Assembly (NCBI RefSeq): GCF_000499845.2
Contig: NC_023749.2
Span: forward strand, 5,179,030-5,243,029
DNA from: Phaseolus vulgaris
Taxonomy: Eukaryota > Streptophyta > Magnoliopsida > Fabales > Fabaceae
Direction of reading: 5' to 3'
DNA length: 64,000 nucleotides
In this document: positions 1-11,704 of the stretch, piece after piece
Position numbering within the stretch: position 1 is the first letter of the stretch
Layout: each line of letters starts with the position of its first letter
Made by a program: the position numbers and the translations under genes
The notes under the pieces: model-generated
Seen by the model: only the letters and a program-made list of their open reading frames with translations
The model's database searches: none
Told to the model about the DNA's origin: nothing

Positions 1-149
1 ATAATTAGTTATTATTTTGACTAAATTAAATCTTATTTTATAGATTAAAAATAATTATTAATTTCTAAATTAATTTTTATTATTTTATTTTTTTTAGCAA
101 AAAATAAAATTAAAAAAATGGGAATACTTTATGGTTAACCCTTTTACAA

Positions 150-370
150 ACTAACCATTGATAGTTTCTAAATGCAATATTAATTAGATATATCAATTAG
201 TTTTTATTATTGATAAATAGTTTTTAAATTGATATCTAATTAGCTACTAAGGTTTAACTATCAATTATTTAGATTATAAATTTGATAACTAATTAAATAT
301 AAATTTAGAAATTATTTATCAATAATAAAAATTAATTTAAAAATTAATAAATTTTTAGTCTTTAAAATTA
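150..370. repeat. Dispersed AT-rich repeat, copy 1
   Basis: The stretch contains a core (attagtttttattattgat, then gatatctaattagctac) that recurs in modified form near 8435-8505 and 58185-58240, and inverted near 740-850. Its two halves are partly complementary, as in a decayed MITE. Clear termini and a target-site duplication are not visible here, so the family is assigned by similarity to the better-preserved copy at 8324-8548. Confidence 0.45.
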
Positions 371-699
371 AATAGTATCTAATTTAGTATATATAACAAG
401 TAATTTTTTTGTTTTTTAAATTATTTTCTATTTAATAATTTTATTGTATGATGATTATTTTTCATTATCGGGTATAGAAAAGGATCAGAAAAAATTAAGA
501 TGAAAAACAAGTTATGTTTATTTTTTTTAATTAGATAAATATGACTGTTATCATGTTAAAAAATAGTAGTTTGAAATGTTGGAATAATAGCGTATCTAAG
601 TTTCAGTTTACTATTATCTTTTATGCATAATAATAAGAAAAAATGGATGTTTTATTTTACTCGTAGAAAATGGGACATATAATATACCACGAGATTTAA

Positions 700-942
700 G
701 TTTTAGGTGAGTTTTGGGTTTTAGTTGTTATAGTAACTGTCAATTATTTAGTTTTTAAATTTGGCAGTAAAAACTTTGGTTGTTAATTAAATATTAATTT
801 AGAAATCATTTAATAATAATAGAAATTAAGTTAAATTTAATAAAATTTTTAGTTTTTAAAATAATTTTTAATTTAGTCATTATAGTAACTGATTATTTTT
901 TATCTATAAAATTAGTTTTTATTTTATGATTGTCTTGTAGTG
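700..942. repeat. Dispersed AT-rich repeat, copy 2 (inverted)
   Basis: This is a second, inverted and diverged relative of the repeat at 150-370. It ends at about 942 in cttgtagtg, the reverse complement of the CACTACAAG terminus common on CACTA-type plant MITEs. The opposite end is not clear (a weak ccacgaga near 687), so only one boundary is supported. Confidence 0.4.
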
Positions 943-945
943 ATA

Positions 946-3636
946 GGTTATTAAAAAATGATGTAGGAGAAGAATACATATCTTTATGCGAACAAATTTT
1001 AGAGTATTAATGTTTTACCTCCGACTTTCAAAGTACTAAAAGATAGATTAGCGAGGAGACTCAATCTGAAAAGCAGCGAGGAATTTATTTGGAAAGTAAG
1101 TTGTGTGTTATTATATAAAATAGTTAAGCAATGCAGCAAGTTATGATCTTACTGCAGTACAAGGCTGTAAAGGTTTTGGTTTTGCAGATTTAAAGTTAAT
1201 AAAGGTACTACAATACTTTTCCTAAATAACTAAACATAGTATATACTTTATTTTTTATATGTACCGCCCGTTTTAATAAAGTTATTATACAACACTACTT
1301 TCAGTAAATTATAGTTAATCTATTTAATTATTATTAGTTTATTAAGTTGATAAAGATGAAAAAAAATCTTAAAACATTTACTTGGTCGACTTTTGAAATC
1401 ATTTAAAGTGTCGAGAGAATTTTATATAAAGAACGATGATGGTATGTATCAAATGCATTATATATAAATATATGTATGTGTTAGAAAAAGAATTAAACAA
1501 CTTATTTTGATGAAAAAAATGTAAAGTAAACATATTTTAAAGCAGAAACATTATTTAAAGTCCTAATGGTAATTGATGAATCTTATATCTAAATATTATA
1601 TTATATGTTATACTTGCTGATAAAAATAAATAAATTATATGTTATACCAAATAGTGGCGGCAAAGGACATATATCTCTTATACCTTTAAATAGTATATTG
1701 CTATGTTTAACAATAAAGTTATAAATAAAACTAAATATTCTTATGATCACAAATATATATATATATATATTATAAATTATTTAAGGAACAAGATAATAAA
1801 AAATTGTTAATTTTTTTATTAAATATTTTAACGATCACCACATATAAAATATAATTAAAATAAATAATATATAATAATTTAAAAAATATTAATCAATGCG
1901 ATTTTTGTAATTGACGATTGGTTGAGATTTTCTTTCAATGAAAATTGATTTTGTTTAGAAAATATTAATAAGAGTTTTTCTTAATTGATTTAGTTAATGT
2001 TATTACAAGTATTTCTATTTACATAAAGTTCTTTTCTTTTACATTGGTGGGAGTTATTTTTTAGTTGAATTTTTTTATCAGCGTCATCTAAAAAATCCTT
2101 AAAACTACCATTACTTAAAAAATAAGATTGGTTGAAAATTTTACAAACCAATATTAGAAAATCTTACATGAATTTGAACGGAAGATAATACTAATGGTAT
2201 AGATTGAAATTTTGGTCTGTATTAATGTAAAAATAATTTAAAAAATAATGATTGAAAAAATAAATCTTATCGATATCAATTGAAAAATCTTTACTCGCAT
2301 GAATAAAAAATACATTATTAATATCAATAAAAAAAATTATGGCTTGTATAATAGCTCTAAAATGTTATATGAAAAAACCGATATTAAACTCCATTGATAA
2401 ATAATCTTTATCTATGTTAACAAAATCAATCATAAAATAATTCCAATCAACATTAATTAAAAATATCGTAAACAAAAGAGATGTTTGATATTAACTTTAA
2501 AATATTATTAATAATGAAAAAAATACTTAATAATACTGGTTGATAAATACCAATAAACATTTTAAATTATTTTTTGAAATGAAATAAAAAATATTACAAC
2601 TTTAAGTAATTAAATTATTTTTATAATTTCAACTTTTGAAAAAATTCATATTCAAATAATATTTCATTATAAAATCATTTTAGATTACTTATAAAAATAA
2701 ATTATTCCTTAAGAACTTCTATTAAGCATATGATAAGATTTTGAGTGCTATCATTTTTTTTTGAAAAAATTCTCAAATTATTTTCATCTTAAGTCTTCTA
2801 AAATCTTTTTCTTGGTTTTGTTACTTCAAACAACTTAGTGCCCCGGACCAAGACACAAAATTCCCTGAATTATTGGTTAGGTTGTGGCCTTGGGAAATGT
2901 ATAGTATATGAGTGTGGTGCGCTCTGTGAAAGCAAAGTTTACCCACATTGCACAGATACATTTAACTAGCCATGTTTTGATACATTGACTGTGAAACTGA
3001 ACCGAGTTTCATGAAGGCAAAAATTTGTTGATGTCGTTCAATGAGCTGTAAAATGTCCATTTTGTCTTGATGCAACTTGGAAAAGACTCCTCCTATTCAT
3101 CTATATAATTTGGAAAATGATAGTTTGACAAAGAATTGATAATAGGGATATATTGATAATTTCAAATTTTTATATAACAATATTATAATTTCTAATATTA
3201 TTATTTTTAATATTTTTTATATCATTTATTTATTATATATATTTATTTCTAAACTTATTTATAAGGATTATATATAATTTCAAGAATTATTAAACTATAA
3301 TAATATTTGGATAAATTGTACCTGCAACTCCGTACCTTTTATTCCGTCACTTCCTTATTTTTTTAAGTTCTAACAAATCCATTTTAAGTATGGAGAGTGT
3401 AATGTAGTGTATTTTTCTTTATTTTTAAATTGTGATGATTGTTTGTGTTGGCTGATCTTGAATGTTGGTGTTTGAAATTTTGTGGTAGTATTTTTATGGA
3501 TGATGGTTGTATTTTTATTAATTTATTTTTTTATTCTTTTAGAAAAAAAAATAGCAAAAGTTGAAAAATAAAAGATAAAATTCAAAAAAAATATTATCTT
3601 TGTATATGAGAATGTCGAAATAATGAAATTATTACG
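946..3636. other. AT-rich intergenic DNA, no gene seen
   Basis: No open frame with recognisable protein similarity was found. The sequence is mostly A/T homopolymer-rich, with diverged short repeats around 2200-2560. A less AT-rich patch at 2830-3090 reads like former unique or transcribed DNA, but I could not assign it. Confidence 0.5.
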
Positions 3637-3705
3637 AAGTGGACTTTAAGCCTAACTCAACTCCATAAAACCGGGCTCATAAGAGGTCTGCACCCATTTA
3701 AAAAA
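3637..3705. mobile_element. LTR fragment, legume type (tentative)
   Basis: The stretch contains ggactttaagcctaactcaa followed by ctccataaaaccgggctcat and a direction toward tgcaccc. As I recall it, this wording is characteristic of a widespread legume LTR whose transcript-sense strand reads as the reverse complement. Only a short internal piece is present, with no TG/CA ends. The assignment rests on memory of the family and is tentative. Confidence 0.35.
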
Positions 3706-4647
3706 AGATTAAAATTTACTTTTTATAATTAATATAGAGAAAGTATGGAGGTTGATAGAGAATTTCTCCCTTATCAGCGTGAACTTTGGTAACGGGATTT
3801 TGATATAGGCGAAGTTACTGGTCCCAATCTTGCCAATATTTCTCTCCCGAATTTGGGCAAAGTTCCCCTTTTGTTTTTAACAATATATTTTTTTAGAAAG
3901 ATGGATATGATACGATTTAGCTGCACCATCAGTTGGTCTGGATGGAAACATAGAGGACAAATTTACAAGCTCAGAGACAGCTAATGGAACCACTGCATGT
4001 TAGAATACCCTTTGAGTGGGATTGAACAATTTTATTTTTCTCTTAATCTAGATAAATTTGTTAAACATTTTGACAAAATATTCAAAACTCAAAGTTAGTT
4101 CAAGGTTTCCTTCACTCCCAATGTTAATCTTTCCGAGTTCGGATTCAGTCGGTGCCAAATTCGCATATATTAACCCAACTTGATCATTTATTTTTTCTTT
4201 TATTTGGTACTTACTTACTATAAGTGATCAAGTAGAACAAATTATGAAAATTCTTACACATGAAAAGGGGCCCAAAGTTTTATCGAAAATAAATTCATAG
4301 AAAGCCCACCACAATTACAATCTATCACATGTGTACGAATGCTCTTCATACCATCTTCAAATTGCACATACCATTCTGATACAGGATAGAAGCATTACAA
4401 AGCTAACAACACCAACTTTCATCAAACCAGCAAATTTTAAAAACTTAAACACTGCGGCCGACATATATATTTTCGCCAATCACATGAAAGAGTCCTTCAA
4501 ATTGCAGAGATGTCCTATAACTCCAAGTCACATACCACATATAACAATATAATAAGAACACCAATAAAATGTGAAGGAAACTCGGGGTCATCTCATGATG
4601 AAATTGTGCATAACTTCATCTCAGGTATGAAACTTAGACTTCAAATC
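3706..4647. other. Spacer and 3' flank of the A20/AN1 gene
   Basis: No recognisable gene. The last few hundred bases (about 4310-4647) lie directly downstream of the A20/AN1 stop codon on the minus strand and probably include its 3' untranslated region. Short open frames here have no protein-like features. Confidence 0.4.
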
Positions 4648-5172
4648 TTAGATCTTATCAAGCTTCTCAGCCTTGACAACTGGGTTTGCTTTAGCTATGG
4701 CATCCCGAGCAGCAGTGCGGTAATCAAACGGGCAATTATGCTTGTCTGAATAGCGATGTACAGCACAAAAAAGATTGCCACATCGACAATTAAACCCTGT
4801 CAGACCAACTCGCTTATTGCAGCTGAGGCAACGTTTTGGACCATCCTTCGGCTTTGCCTCCTCACTCCCCTCTGAAACTGAACCAAATAAAGGTTGCACA
4901 GAGAAAGTTTTTGGCTCTACTGAAATAACTGGGATTTCAACATTAGCAGCAGCAGCAACAACAGGTTCATTTTCAGTGCTGCTAGATGACCCATTCATAA
5001 TATTCCCAATGGACGATGCTGCAAGCTTTGCCTGCTCCTGTTTAAGTAACATGTCTTTGTGGCATTTAGAACACATATTCATGGTAGCTGCACTTCCAAA
5101 AAAACCACAGTTGTTGATGCACAGTATAGGACCTTCGGGAGGAGCTTGGCACCCAGTCTTGTCATGGTCCAT
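4648..5172 (-). CDS. A20/AN1 zinc-finger stress-associated protein (SAP)
   Basis: The predicted protein is 174 residues. An A20 finger lies near the N-terminus: Cys18, Cys22, Cys34 and Cys37, spaced C-x3-C-x11-C-x2-C. A variable Ser/Ala/Glu-rich linker follows. A C-terminal AN1 finger begins [19 protein letters not shown] and continues through the FCAVHRYSD and HNCPFDY motifs. Plant SAP proteins of this layout bind ubiquitin or act in ubiquitin-linked stress and hormone signalling; the stress role here comes from the family, not from the sequence. The ATG at 5172 is chosen because it opens the canonical [15 protein letters not shown] start. The in-frame codons further upstream lack an ATG and run into a splice acceptor (gcag, 5190-5187). 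The coding part is a single exon, usual for the family. The C-terminus ends EKLDKI. The gene looks intact. Confidence 0.95.
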   Translation of the reverse strand: MDHDKTGCQAPPEGPILCINNCGFFGSAATMNMCSKCHKDMLLKQEQAKLAASSIGNIMNGSSSSTENEPVVAAAANVEIPVISVEPKTFSVQPLFGSVSEGSEEAKPKDGPKRCLSCNKRVGLTGFNCRCGNLFCAVHRYSDKHNCPFDYRTAARDAIAKANPVVKAEKLDKI

Positions 5173-6870
5173 CTTTTCCAACTTTCCTGCACCATAGATA
5201 TTCAAAACACAGAACACCTAAGATTAAGTCATCATAAATTTCGTTATAAACAAAAAAACCACATCAGAGAAAACACATAACGCAACTATGATCCAACTTA
5301 TGTAATGCTAAATAGCACCCTTTTCCCAATGCAAAATATTGACGAAACAAGCTTTTGAGCATATCCATGTACTTAAACAAGAAATAACAGAGAGATGTTG
5401 CATTGTTCCTCTTTAAGCATGAATATGCCAGGTTGCATAAATAGACAAATCCCATAGTTTCAATATAAAAAATGGCAAAAAATCATGTGAAGACCCATGA
5501 CCTTGTCAACTTCTCAAGCACAAACTGAAAATAAATCACAAACCCGCCAGCAATGTTATCAAACATTATTTGACAATGAACTTTCAAAATCTTGCACAAA
5601 ATGCCTTCCTAAACATATAAAAAGAGCAATTTATAATAACCCAACCACCCTATCCCTAGCCCTCAAAGAAAAAGTTACAGCACTGATTCAATTTTAACCA
5701 ATTAGAGATTACACATTGACATAACATGCATATCCATTTCAATTAAAATAAACCATATAAAATGTAAAAGATATCAAGCCGTACTATCAGATATATTCAC
5801 AACATAAATTCATTTCACACGTTAAAAGATTAAGATAGTTGACGATGCCCATGTTATAATGCCATAGCAGTGAGAAGTAGAGAGATCCGTTTTAGCAGCT
5901 AGCCCTGTTTTCAGCATTATTAGATAGATTTTTTTAAACATGCATAGATGATTCATCAGTTCAACTAGTGTCCTATACATGCTTAGTCGATGCATCACAC
6001 CACAATCTTCCCAGAAATTAATACACAATTAAAGTGATCACATTTATATATGTATATACACACACAGATACCAAAATAAAAAACGAATTCTATTGACCAA
6101 CATGAAAACATTTTACCTCATAACTAACCATCACAACAAGAAATCGAAACACCAAATAAGAATTAAGAAAATATTGAAAACATTGAACCTCACATCATCT
6201 AAACCAGAACTTCATAAACATAAAACAGAGAAATACAAAAAAAAAAAAAAAAACATAAGCATTCAAACCTCTATAATTAGGAACAAAAGCCAAAGCCGGA
6301 ACAGTTTAACACACGAATCATATGATACAGGCAGAATTCAAACATCATACTATTGACACTCATCACTGAAATTTCTAAAAATTGAATGAAAATTCAACAA
6401 AAACATCGCCATGGGATGTGAGGAAAAAGAACATTCGCTGTACATATCTGCAAAATACAACTAACTATTTCCACCACCGAACTATAACTCAAATTCTTTC
6501 ACACGATGAAAAAAAAAAAAAACAATTAAAAAGAAACGAAATCGTCAAGAACTAATGGACACGACACCTCGAAGAAGTGAAATTTGCAAGAGAAATATAT
6601 AAACGTTAATCTAACCTGATGGCCAGAGGAATAATTTTTTACAAAAGAATCTGGGAAACGAAACCTTGTCGTGGATCTAACAAGCTCAGAATCGCATCGG
6701 AAATGAATCCTGGATTCACCGAATGAAAAAAAAAAACAACGAAAAAGAATGGTTAATAATCGAATAGAACAGCGGTTTAAAGAAGAAAACTAGTCTTGAG
6801 AAGGAGATAAGGGTAATGGAACCCTAACCCTAGTGGAATTGGGATCGTGAATGAGGAGAGAGAAATCAAA
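5173..6870 (-). other. 5' leader of the SAP gene with a 1.4-kb intron
   Basis: Reading the minus strand, a donor (atcag|gttag) at 6616/6615 and an acceptor (gcag|gaaag) at 5187/5186 define a 1429-bp intron placed 14 bases before the start codon. A leader intron just before the ATG is common in plant A20/AN1 genes. The short open frames inside it are not coding. A telo-box-like ccctaaccct lies at about 6823-6834, near the presumed promoter or first exon. Splice sites are inferred from consensus only. Confidence 0.65.
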
Positions 6871-7031
6871 GCCGAAGGAGGAAGAGAGAGAGAGGGAGAG
6901 AAAGAGAGAGAGAGAGAGAGGAAGAGAGAGAGAGAGAGAGGAAGAGAAAGGGAGAGAGAGTGAGAGGAAGAGAAAGGGAGAGAGAGAGAGGGAGAGAGAG
7001 AGAGAGAGAGAAAGAGATAGAGAGAGAGATA
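6868..7031. repeat. GA/CT microsatellite in the SAP 5' region
   Basis: About 160 bases of imperfect (GA)n with GGA interruptions on the plus strand, that is CT-rich on the sense strand of the SAP gene. It sits where the transcription start or first exon of that gene is expected. Long Arg-Glu or Ser-Leu open frames across it are artefacts of the repeat. Such CT tracts are frequent in plant core promoters and leaders; a regulatory role is inferred. Confidence 0.8.
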
Positions 7032-7109
7032 TGCGTCGTTTGTGTGTGTCAGTGTTTGGTTTTTAAAAGGGGCTTTTGTTGCTTCTCTCTCTGTGTGTAC
7101 CAACGAACT

Positions 7110-8323
7110 CCGTTTACTGAGAATTGAGGCGACGTGGGAAGTTACTATTGGCTGCGCGTGTTACTCTGACATTCCCTATTTTGTCCCTTTCTCATTTACT
7201 ATTAACATTTTTGCCAGCTTCCCAATTTTTATTTCATTTTTTTTTATTTTATGTTTTATTTTAACCTCTCCTTGTGTTTCAGGGAGCACGCTCACAGCCA
7301 CGCCACGCTCCAATAGGGGGAGACATACACTACTATTACCTTAATTAATCAACTCTGCAACTATGAAAATAATAATATTTTCAATGAATATTTATTTTTA
7401 TAATACCAAAACAAAAAGATATTAAATATATTTAATATTTTCTTTATTATTGAACTCATAAATAGACTGGGATGAATGTCTTCTGATTTTTTTTCCAGTA
7501 ATATCTCTTTAACAGATCAAGTACTTTGTACAATACCTTTCTAATTGAAATTTTTAAGGAAAGTATTTTATAGAAATATCTTAAGTTGATTTTCTTTAAC
7601 GAAAATATCCTTAAATATTTTTTTTAATATCTTCTTTTTTTCTGCCTATTATTTTTAATGTTTTAGTTTTAACTTAGGTTTTAATGTTTTTGAAAAAGAA
7701 ATTATAATAACTAAAAATATATTGTATTGTAGTATAAATTAGTTATCATAAATATAAACTAAAATTATATATTGAAGATTATTTCTTGCAAATTAAAACC
7801 ATGATATCATTTAATATTGAAATTATTTTCACTAAAAATTGAATTATATAAATATATTTTTTTCAATGCAAAGTGTTATTCTCTAGAAGATATATACAGA
7901 GTCTAAAATATAAATTTGAATACTCGATATGAAACTATTTAGTCCCCACTAAAATAATTTATTATTTTTAGTAAAATAATAGTAGGATTTAAAATTGTAA
8001 AAAATATAGCATTACTTTTTTTTTATTAAAACTAACAGAAACACATCACTAGTGTACTATGTATCTTCTTTTGAACTATACACAAATTGAGTTTGAATGT
8101 TTGTTAATATAATATGGTGCATTGAGTTTTAAGATAACTCACCATCATACATAAATAAAATAGAGTATGTAATTAGTTTCTAAAAAATGAGAGAGAGAAA
8201 AAAACTAAAAGTATGGTAATTTTGTGGATCTTATTTGAGAGCTGAAAATTAGCATTTATAATATTAATATTCACTGAAAATGTAAATAAATATACTAAAT
8301 TAATATATTTTATTATATAATAT
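7110..8323. other. AT-rich spacer upstream of the SAP gene
   Basis: The first 200-250 bases are less AT-rich and probably belong to the SAP promoter. The rest is AT-rich DNA without a recognisable gene or clear repeat boundary. Confidence 0.45.
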
Positions 8324-8548
8324 CATTACTAAAAAATTATTAAATAAAAATTAATTTAGAGACAAAAATAATTAGTTGTTATATTGAGAAAATTATATAC
8401 TATTTTAGAGAAAAAAATATTATTGTTATTTAAATTAGTTTCTATTATTGATAATAATTTTTAAAATGATATCTAATTTGCTATTAAGATTTTAACTACC
8501 AAATTTTGTCTCTAAAATTTGTGTTTATTTAATAATTTTCTAGTAATG
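8324..8548. mobile_element. Small MITE with CACTA-like ends
   Basis: The element is 225 bp. Its left end reads cattactaaaaaattattaa. The right end, read on the other strand, is cattactagaaaattattaa: one mismatch in the first 25 bases, with continued similarity for about 60 bases (including gagacaaaa). The flanking triplet TAT at 8321-8323 is repeated at 8549-8551, fitting the 3-bp target duplication of CACTA-type transposons. There is no coding capacity. Diverged relatives occur at 150-370, 700-942 and 58085-58330. Confidence 0.75.
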
Positions 8549-9197
8549 TATTATAGATTAAAGATAAAATTTATTTGTATTCCACCACAAGAAAATATCA
8601 AATTAGTTTCCAAATATTAATGTTAGTCTAATTGAGATGGTATTAAAGTAGCCTAAATTGACTCGAACGCGATGCAAAAGGAGTAATTTAAAAAAAAAAA
8701 TTAAAAATCATGAAAATATTTTTAATTTTTTTACTAAATAAATATTTGTTAAATTTAGATTAATATCGATTTAGTTGAAATTAATAGAGTCCCTTGGACA
8801 TTAATAGAGTTAGTTAAGTTGACTATAATGCGACGCAAAATATTATTTTTTTAAATATATATATATATATAATAGTAATAAATATTTGTGTTAGTGTCAG
8901 ATTAAACGTTGGTTAGAATATGTTAAATTTTTGACACTACAAAAGTTGAGTCAACTCTCTGGCGACCCTACCTATTTTTAACTTGTTTTTTAATAAGTAA
9001 CTATTATTTATGTTAGTATCGAACTATACTAGTGTTAATTTAAGTTGGCACTAACTAAAATAAATAAGGGTGTTGATCTAATGATACTAATTTTATTTGT
9101 TTTTAGTTTATTTTAATTTATATTATGAATCTATGTGCCTTCATGACAATGAATTGGAATCGTAGATTATTTTTAATCTAAAGATCTAGATTTAAAG
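8549..9197. other. Repeat-rich AT spacer, possible decayed transposon
   Basis: Several loosely similar segments (cgaacgcgatgcaaaa near 8670, aatgcgacgcaaaata near 8828) and a cactacaaaa at 8936 suggest a decayed DNA element with subterminal repeats. No coding frame or paired ends were found. Confidence 0.35.
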
Positions 9198-9254
9198 ATG
9201 ATAAATATTTTCACTCAATCTTTTTCTCTCACTTTCTATATAAATATATTTACA

Positions 9255-9425
9255 CTTATTTCATTCATTTACACTCATAAATCTCTCCACATTATTTTTT
9301 TAATTCACGTTCATCTCCTTTATCCACATTTATCTCATTCATCCATATTCATCTCCTTCACTCACATTCATCTCATTCATCCACATTCATCTTCTTCATA
9401 AACACTCATCTTCTTCGTTTGTTTG
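9255..9425. repeat. Pyrimidine-rich minisatellite
   Basis: An imperfect tandem repeat of about 18 bases based on cacattcatctcattcatc runs from about 9260 to 9420. The open frame across it (Ile/His/Ser-rich) follows from the repeat and is not considered a gene. Confidence 0.7.
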
Positions 9426-10431
9426 TTTATAATTTATTTTGTTGAAGATGGAAGTGTTTACCAATAAACGTTATTCTTAAAATTATTGTCATTAATGTTG
9501 GTCAAACCAATGTAACTTAAATTAATATGAAAATATATTTTATTTAATTGGATCAATCAACACTAAATTAAGTAAATTTTAAAATAAATAAAAAATCAAT
9601 AAATTACTTTAAAAAAAATCAATTTAAAAATTAATAATAAATTAGGGTTGACTTAATCAATATTACTTATAATCAATCGCTAATGAATTAACATTAACGA
9701 TTATGAAATCGTACACATGTTCAATACAAATCCAATATTACTAGTTAATTAGCATCAATTTTTACTAGTATCATCTTTTAGTCGATTCTAAATATTTATT
9801 TTTCGATAATGTCCCGATTATTTATGTGTTTTAAATTTTATCAATATATTTTGAAGAAAGATTTTCTCATCAATTTTAAAAAATAAAATTCCTAACCTTT
9901 AATTTATATTGCACATTTTTTATGTCTGTTGAATATTAATATTTTTTTCATTATAAAGGTCCACATCTTTTTTAGTCCACAATCAACGTTTATACAAGTT
10001 GTTTTTGTCTTATCTTTTTCACGCAGTTGTGTTTTTTTTAAATCATTCATTTGGGCAATTGGTTTTAAAACTTATTATGAATATTTAACTTGATGTTTAC
10101 TTATTCGTTTGATTTTTGAACGTATCAATTTCATTAGGTTTGGATTTACTTTATTAGATTATGATTATGTTTATCTTGATAATTACATTAATTTATTTAT
10201 CTTCTGAAGACCAGATTAAAAACAAAATGTGAAATAAAATCATATGCTAAATTAAACTAAATTTGAACAACTTATCCAGAAATCCTTTTTTTTTCTCGTG
10301 TTTGTTAATAAGATAATGATGATGATGTATTTTTTTTGTATGTATGGTGGAAATGTGGCACATTATGCATAGCGTAAGTGTGCACATTCACATTATTTCA
10401 TAAAAGAAATTCATGAAGAAAGAGTTTTTAT
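9426..10431. other. AT-rich intergenic DNA
   Basis: No recognisable gene, RNA or bounded repeat was seen. Confidence 0.5.
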
Positions 10432-10776
10432 TCATGGATCTCTCTGATTGGACAGATTTGATATCATAGGAATAAAGTTATCTTCAAAGACGATATGATG
10501 TATCATTATGAAATTTTCACTTTGATCCAGTTGAAAGTTTTGTTTTGGATAACTTCTAAAATTCTCACTGCTTTGGAGGGGTGGTGTGTTGGTTGTTGAT
10601 GAAGTTGGGTAAGGTTTTTTGTTTTGGTTATCCTTGTTTTGTTTGTGTGAAGTGTGAACCTGCTGGTCTTGATTTAGTGCGTTGATTTCTTTTAGTGCTT
10701 TGGCCTCTTTTGTTAGGTGTTGGATTTCCTCCCTTTGATGGAGTGGAGTGATAAAGGAGATGTGCTTTAATTTCAT
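10432..10776 (-). CDS. Unrecognised 114-aa open frame
   Basis: The frame opens with an ATG at 10776. It encodes a polar protein with a short heptad-like stretch (EEIQHLTKEAKALKEINALN), then an Asn/Gln/Ser/Pro-rich middle and the C-terminus SNLSNQRDP. The stretch is visibly richer in G/C than its surroundings, the only compositional hint of past coding use. I do not recognise the protein. It could be an orphan exon or the relic of a coiled-coil protein gene, or simply chance. No splice partners or promoter were identified. Confidence 0.25.
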   Translation of the reverse strand: MKLKHISFITPLHQREEIQHLTKEAKALKEINALNQDQQVHTSHKQNKDNQNKKPYPTSSTTNTPPLQSSENFRSYPKQNFQLDQSENFIMIHHIVFEDNFIPMISNLSNQRDP

Positions 10777-11704
10777 GATTTGTATCAGGATTGGACTACT
10801 CCCGAAGTGGTTCTATTTATTAATTTTTGATTGCTGATAAAAAAAATTAAAATTGTAAATTGTAATCCCTCCTAAGCCTTCACATTGAAAAACTTAAGCA
10901 CTAATAAATGGGTATAAATGCTATTTTGAATGTTAAGAAAGCACATAAGTTTGTAGGAAGTTTTTTGATTGGCCACAAACGGAAATATCAATGAGGTAGG
11001 AGGACGTCATTTTCAAGAACAAAAAGTTACATGTATCGTTTTATTTTATTTTATTCTTCAAAATAGGCTTTGAAAACAAAGGAAGCCACTTGCTCATTGG
11101 TTTTTTCTTATCATACATACATCGAATAGGAGGAAACACTTTATTCGGATCTCTTATGTTATTCATTTTTTTGTTGACCAATAATATAATGGAAACATAT
11201 TTGTTTGTCCCCATTCAACTTATTATGTAAACTTTACAATCACATTATATTTACAACCGACTTAAATTCCCCATCTATAAAACTTAGCCAACTTCATTTC
11301 ATACAACAGGTTAATGTTGAATTCATTTAACTTTATATAATTTTAGATTAATTTTTATATTGCAACATAATATTAATAGTGGAAACTAATGTCATGTCAT
11401 ATTAAATTATATAGTATCAATATCAGAATATAAATAATTAGAAGAAAAAAAATCCTAATTTATTTGATTTTTCTACATCATTTATAATATCATTTGCTCT
11501 CATGTCAAGTGTGATCATAACAATCTCACAATATACATAAAGATGAGTTAACAATTTTAAAATAACATAAATAATATGATATTTGATATCATCAAATATA
11601 TTTATATCATTCACATCATACTTCACTCATAAATTCATCTCAACAACTTCAAAGAAATTTGTCAAACTTAACACCTTTTAAGAAAACTCTTATTAAGCAT
11701 CTCT
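10777..11704. other. AT-rich intergenic DNA
   Basis: No recognisable gene or bounded repeat was seen. Confidence 0.5.

Noticed and set aside
4775..5197. 140-codon plus-strand open frame over the SAP gene
   Set aside because: It lies antisense to the well-supported A20/AN1 coding frame and has no protein family features.
6777..7103. Ser/Leu-rich (minus) and Arg/Glu-rich (plus) open frames
   Set aside because: Both are translations of the GA/CT microsatellite and carry no other sequence signal.
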